Assembly: GCA_900316985.1 (NCBI GenBank)
Contig: ONFE01000001.1
Location: forward strand, 62,001 to 126,000
Source of the DNA: an uncultured Prevotellaceae bacterium
Lineage (GTDB): Bacteria > Bacteroidota > Bacteroidia > Bacteroidales > Bacteroidaceae
DNA: 64,000 nt
Direction: 5' to 3'
A program made the position numbers and the translations under genes. Under the pieces are notes generated by a model, which ran no database searches, was not told the origin of the DNA, and was given only the letters and a program-made list of their open reading frames with translations. Shown piece by piece: positions 61,320 to 64,000 of the stretch (position 1 is its first letter; the number at the start of each line of letters is the position of its first letter).

Positions 61320-61862
61320 ATGGACGAGCAACTCGTAGAGCGCATACGACAAAACGACCAGCGGGCGATGAGCCTGCTCTACCAGCGTTATGTAGGGATA
61401 CTGACGTCGGTATGTTACCGCTATGTCGTGCACGAAAACGATGTGAAGGACGTGCTGCAGAACAGTTTCGTGAAGATATTCACTTCGCTCCCCTCCTTTG
61501 AGTTCCGAGGCGAAGACTCGCTCAAGGCATGGATGACAAGAATCGTCGTGAACGAGTCGCTCAATTTCCTGCAAAGCCGCAAGAAGATGCTCTTCGTGGA
61601 TGATGAAAAGTATCTGCACGACGTGCCGGACGAAAAGGAGGTCAGTCTGGACAGAATCTCTGACGACGAACTCCACCAACTCATCCGCGAACTGCCCGAC
61701 GGTTATCGAACGGTGCTCAACCTATACGTCTTCGAAGGTTTGCCGCACCGACAGATTGCCAAAATACTAAGCATCAAAGAATCCACCTCAGCCTCTCAGT
61801 TTTACTACGCGAAACATCTGCTGGCTAAGAAAATCAAGAACTTAAAAAACAAGAAAGAATGA
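61320..61862 (+). CDS. ECF-type RNA polymerase sigma factor
   Basis: A 180-residue ECF sigma factor. Region 2: AMSLLYQRYVGILTSVCYRYV and VKDVLQNSFVKIFTSLPSFEF. Region 4: GLPHRQIAKILSIKESTSASQFYYAKHLL. It overlaps the envelope protein gene by 4 nt, so that protein is its probable regulator. A weak promoter match TAATTTCG lies at 61285-61292. Confidence 0.93.
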   Translation: MDEQLVERIRQNDQRAMSLLYQRYVGILTSVCYRYVVHENDVKDVLQNSFVKIFTSLPSFEFRGEDSLKAWMTRIVVNESLNFLQSRKKMLFVDDEKYLHDVPDEKEVSLDRISDDELHQLIRELPDGYRTVLNLYVFEGLPHRQIAKILSIKESTSASQFYYAKHLLAKKIKNLKNKKE

Positions 61863-63079
61863 AAGAAGAATGGACCGACAAACTGAAGACCCGACTGGAG
61901 CATCACGAGATGACTCCGCCCGCAGGACTTTGGGAAGGCATCAGCAAGCAGATGAACCTTGCTGAGAAGCCTGTCCGTAAGTCTTCTTCAGCCCTTTCGA
62001 AGCGATGGTTTGCTGCCGCTGCCGCCCTGCTGGCATTGGCAGGATTCTTCACGCTCTATGATTTCAAGGACTATGCGAAGGATTCTTCACCCAAGAATGT
62101 GGTGGAAAAGGTGGAAAAACATCAGGCGCCAGCCCAAGAGCAAACGACAGAAGAAAAGCCTGTCGGCGAAGAGCCCGCAGCCCCTCAAAGTCATTCCCTT
62201 CTGGCCCGAGCCATACCCGCCATCCGCAAAGCAGTCTCACCAACTACTGAATCTCAGGAACCTTCCGTTACCCCTGTTATCACGGAGGAGAAGGAGGAAG
62301 AAACAACGGATACCCCCAAAAACGCTGAGACTTCTCAGGCAACCCAACAAACCGCCAGAAAGATTCAGCAGGCAAGCTCTGCCCTACCCCCGTCGTATCA
62401 GCAGAATGACGGCAAGCCCTATTCCGAAGCCGACAAACGGCCACGCCAATGGTCGTTCGGCCTCCACGCCTCCGGGGGACTCCTGGCAGCCAACAACCAT
62501 CAGCCAACCAACCTATATCCGCCAAGTCAAAGTGACCCCATGTCACCCTCATCCCACTACGGATATAACAGCTCGGAAACCCCGCAAAACGAGACTCCTA
62601 TAAAGGCCTCCCACCATCTGCCCATTCGCTTCGGTCTGAAAATTGGCTATCAACTGAGCGAACGGTGGGCGCTGCAGACAGGTATCACCTACACCTATCT
62701 CCATTCAGAATTCACTTTGGTGAACAGGCAGCAGCCTGCCATCGAACAACGGCTTCACTACGTAGGCATTCCGTTGGGCATCAGCTACCAAATATGGAAG
62801 AACAGCTATTTCCGCCTGTATGCCTCAGCTGGAGCAACGGCCGAAAAAGTAGTGAAAAACTCACAGAAAAGCGGAGATGCCAAAATCAATTCTCACCCCG
62901 ACGGTGAAAAGCCCCTGCAATGGTCTGTCAATGCCGCCCTGGGTGCCGAATATCAGCCCACAAAGCAATTAGGCATCTATCTGGAACCCAGCCTCGGCTA
63001 CTATTTCAAGGACAACACCCCGCTGGAACATTACTACAAAGAGCATCCGCTGGCATCTGAATCCCCGTTAGGCAGATGA
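61859..63079 (+). CDS. Putative trans-envelope sigma regulator: cytoplasmic start, membrane helix, linker, outer-membrane barrel
   Basis: A 406-residue protein. Residues 1-45 are charged (WTDKLKTRLEHHEMTPPAGLW), like the cytoplasmic part of Bacteroidota anti-sigma proteins. One membrane helix lies at about 49-66 (WFAAAAALLALAGFFTLY), then a Pro/Glu/Thr/Gln-rich linker (about 70-190), then a PorT-like beta-barrel domain (about 195-406: WSFGLHASGGLLAA, RFGLKIGYQLSERWALQTGITY, YVGIPLGISYQIW). Such a layout could pass a signal from the outer membrane to the sigma factor. That role is inference from architecture and the 4-nt overlap. Confidence 0.75.
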   Translation: MKEEWTDKLKTRLEHHEMTPPAGLWEGISKQMNLAEKPVRKSSSALSKRWFAAAAALLALAGFFTLYDFKDYAKDSSPKNVVEKVEKHQAPAQEQTTEEKPVGEEPAAPQSHSLLARAIPAIRKAVSPTTESQEPSVTPVITEEKEEETTDTPKNAETSQATQQTARKIQQASSALPPSYQQNDGKPYSEADKRPRQWSFGLHASGGLLAANNHQPTNLYPPSQSDPMSPSSHYGYNSSETPQNETPIKASHHLPIRFGLKIGYQLSERWALQTGITYTYLHSEFTLVNRQQPAIEQRLHYVGIPLGISYQIWKNSYFRLYASAGATAEKVVKNSQKSGDAKINSHPDGEKPLQWSVNAALGAEYQPTKQLGIYLEPSLGYYFKDNTPLEHYYKEHPLASESPLGR

Positions 63080-63101
63080 CCGTTTTTGTATCTCTTCTGA
63101 T

Positions 63102-63189
63102 GAGTGGAAGCATTACATCCAATGGGCGGAAACTTTGCTTCCAATGAGCGGAAGCATTACTTCCAATGGATGGAAACAAAGCCTCTAGA
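63102..63189. repeat. 22-bp palindromic-unit array (locus C)
   Basis: Units at 63102, 63124, 63146 and 63168. In this orientation the unit is GAGTGGAAGCATTAC followed by a TTCCAAT-like end; two units carry GGAAAC in place of GGAAGC. Same 22-bp period as loci A, B and D. Confidence 0.8.
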
Positions 63190-63226
63190 GGAAGCCAAGC
63201 GTTAACACAGGCGGACAATAGCAGAA

Positions 63227-63382
63227 GAGCGCGTTCCAGTTGTTCCAGTTCCAATTAAAAAAACGAAGGACAACAGCTCTTCTATATATTATATAAATAA
63301 TTGATATATAAGTAGTTATATATATAATGACGGAATTTGGAACCCTGAAAAAACAATTGGAACAACTGGAACTGGAACGCTC
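63227..63382. repeat. Long imperfect inverted repeat built of GTTCCA words with AT-rich loop
   Basis: Left arm 63227-63256 (GTTCCA three times, GTTCCAGTT twice in tandem at 9 bp) and right arm 63354-63382 (TGGAAC three times). The arms share the outer GAGCG/CGCTC and inner CCAATT/AATTGG, but the middle words are in a different order. The loop is a long AT run (TATATATTATATAAATAA). The 63080-63615 gap holds this, the 22-bp array and the dyad at 63437. Confidence 0.8.
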
Positions 63383-63436
63383 AGCCTACCTCCTATTCTC
63401 TTAAAAGGCTGTATTACAACAAGATAAAACAAAAAT

Positions 63437-63482
63437 GCATTTCTGCGCCTTAGGTGCTAAAGCTCAAAAAGACGCAGAATGC
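63437..63482. other. Hairpin-forming dyad
   Basis: GCATTTCTGCG and CGCAGAATGC pair around a 25-nt loop with smaller internal pairings. No T-run follows. It could be a transcript end structure for the sigma operon or a leftover repeat; I see nothing else between it and 63615. Confidence 0.4.
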
Positions 63483-63615
63483 AGGAAAATCCTCACCATA
63501 TAAACCCTCAAAAACTTGCAAAAACCGCTATTTTTGATGATTTTTCCCTCACTTGGCACTCATCTCATGCTTCGGGATAATAGCTCTGTTTTGCAAAATT
63601 GCATGCATTTGGTGC

Positions 63616-64000
63616 CTATTTTGCGGTAGTACACTCGTTTACGAGATAGGCAATGCTCATATAGGGGATGCCGCCGTTGGTCTGGAGGCCAACTTCGCAG
63701 GTGCGGCTGTTGGAATAGCCTACCTCAATCTTGTTTTCTTCTATCTGGCCCTTCAGTTTCCGCAAAGCCCACTTGTTGGTTTCGGGATGCGTCCAGCCGC
63801 GGTCTCCGGCAAAGCCGCAACAGCCTACGCCCTCGGGAAGGAACACGTTGTTGGAACAGAGTCGGGTAAGTTCGATGAGGGTATCGCTGAGGCCCATCTC
63901 GCGGGTGGAACAGGTGAGGTGGACAGCCACACGGCGGTCGATGGGATGGAAGTCGAGATGCTGGCGCAGGAACTTCATGATGAATTCCGCAGGCTCGTAG
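63616..64000 (-). CDS. C-terminal part of an FAD/4Fe-4S oxidoreductase with CCG domain (5' end beyond window)
   Basis: The last 128 codons of a larger protein, open to the right edge. The cysteine-rich CCG-type site is seen in VHLTCSTREMGLSDTL and GVGCCGFAGDRGW, ending SIAYLVNECTTAK. This resembles the C-terminal domain of large FAD-binding, Fe-S-containing glycolate/D-lactate dehydrogenases (GlcD plus GlcF type). The rest of the gene is needed to name the substrate. Confidence 0.7.
   Translation of the reverse strand, partial: YEPAEFIMKFLRQHLDFHPIDRRVAVHLTCSTREMGLSDTLIELTRLCSNNVFLPEGVGCCGFAGDRGWTHPETNKWALRKLKGQIEENKIEVGYSNSRTCEVGLQTNGGIPYMSIAYLVNECTTAK

Overview
The window looks like a chromosomal segment of a member of Bacteroidota, most likely the Prevotella group (Prevotellaceae). 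This rests on many promoters of the Bacteroidota type (TTTG about 19-20 bp upstream of TAnnTTTG), on families typical of the phylum (type IX secretion proteins PorE and PorQ, TPR-AraC regulators, DUF1573, TMEM43-like and PspC proteins, ECF sigma factors paired with envelope proteins), and on moderate GC with a gut/rumen-type gene set. No species can be fixed from sequence reading alone.

Layout. 1-8.5 kb: partial mrp, an M15 peptidase, a membrane TPR-AraC regulator, then a run of poorly known envelope proteins and trmB. 8.6-15.4 kb: a phosphotyrosine phosphatase, a strongly repetitive helical protein, a coiled-coil membrane protein, ilvE, xseBA and an S8 protease. 15.6-22 kb: a MATE transporter, a Cmk-like kinase, a phosphodiesterase, then a co-directional rfbB-purT-ketoisomerase-GNAT set. 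22-27 kb: the lutABC lactate oxidation operon and topB. 27-31 kb: porE, an ECF sigma with its partner, and PspC-type envelope genes. 31-36 kb: rsmF-thyA-folA, an Lrp regulator and an exbB-exbD-exbD energy-transduction operon. 36.7-39.3 kb: a dCache-SpoIIE-HATPase protein with a STAS partner. 40.4-43.9 kb: tRNA-Ser, tatD, a prenyl synthase and tonB. 44-51 kb: porQ, a Memo/AMMECR1 fusion with its radical SAM partner, cmk, ispH, meaB and a DUF1573 protein. 51-63 kb: a giant alpha-2-macroglobulin, a frameshifted cellobiose phosphorylase, a lipoprotein serpin, and a second ECF sigma with a putative trans-envelope beta-barrel partner. The right edge holds the 3' end of an FAD/Fe-S oxidoreductase.

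The most unusual content is non-coding. (1) At more than fifteen places there are short degenerate tandem arrays of 6-9 bp words, usually 3-7 copies, each place with its own word. They sit at gene junctions, often over a stop or start codon, and in several genes lie inside the reading frame (xseA, cellobiose phosphorylase, lrp). (2) Four intergenic loci carry about four contiguous 22-bp units, each unit an interrupted palindrome. (3) Three of those four loci also carry a long inverted repeat whose arms are made of words repeating every 9 bp or nearly so. (4) Two unrelated genes about 30 kb apart share an upstream element with three TGTCGCA-type boxes at almost identical spacing to each other and to the promoter, which suggests an undescribed regulon.

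Functionally the window mixes housekeeping (nucleotide, isoprenoid, tRNA/rRNA modification, DNA repair) with envelope biology: TonB/ExbBD energy transduction, type IX secretion, protease inhibitors and two sigma-factor circuits.
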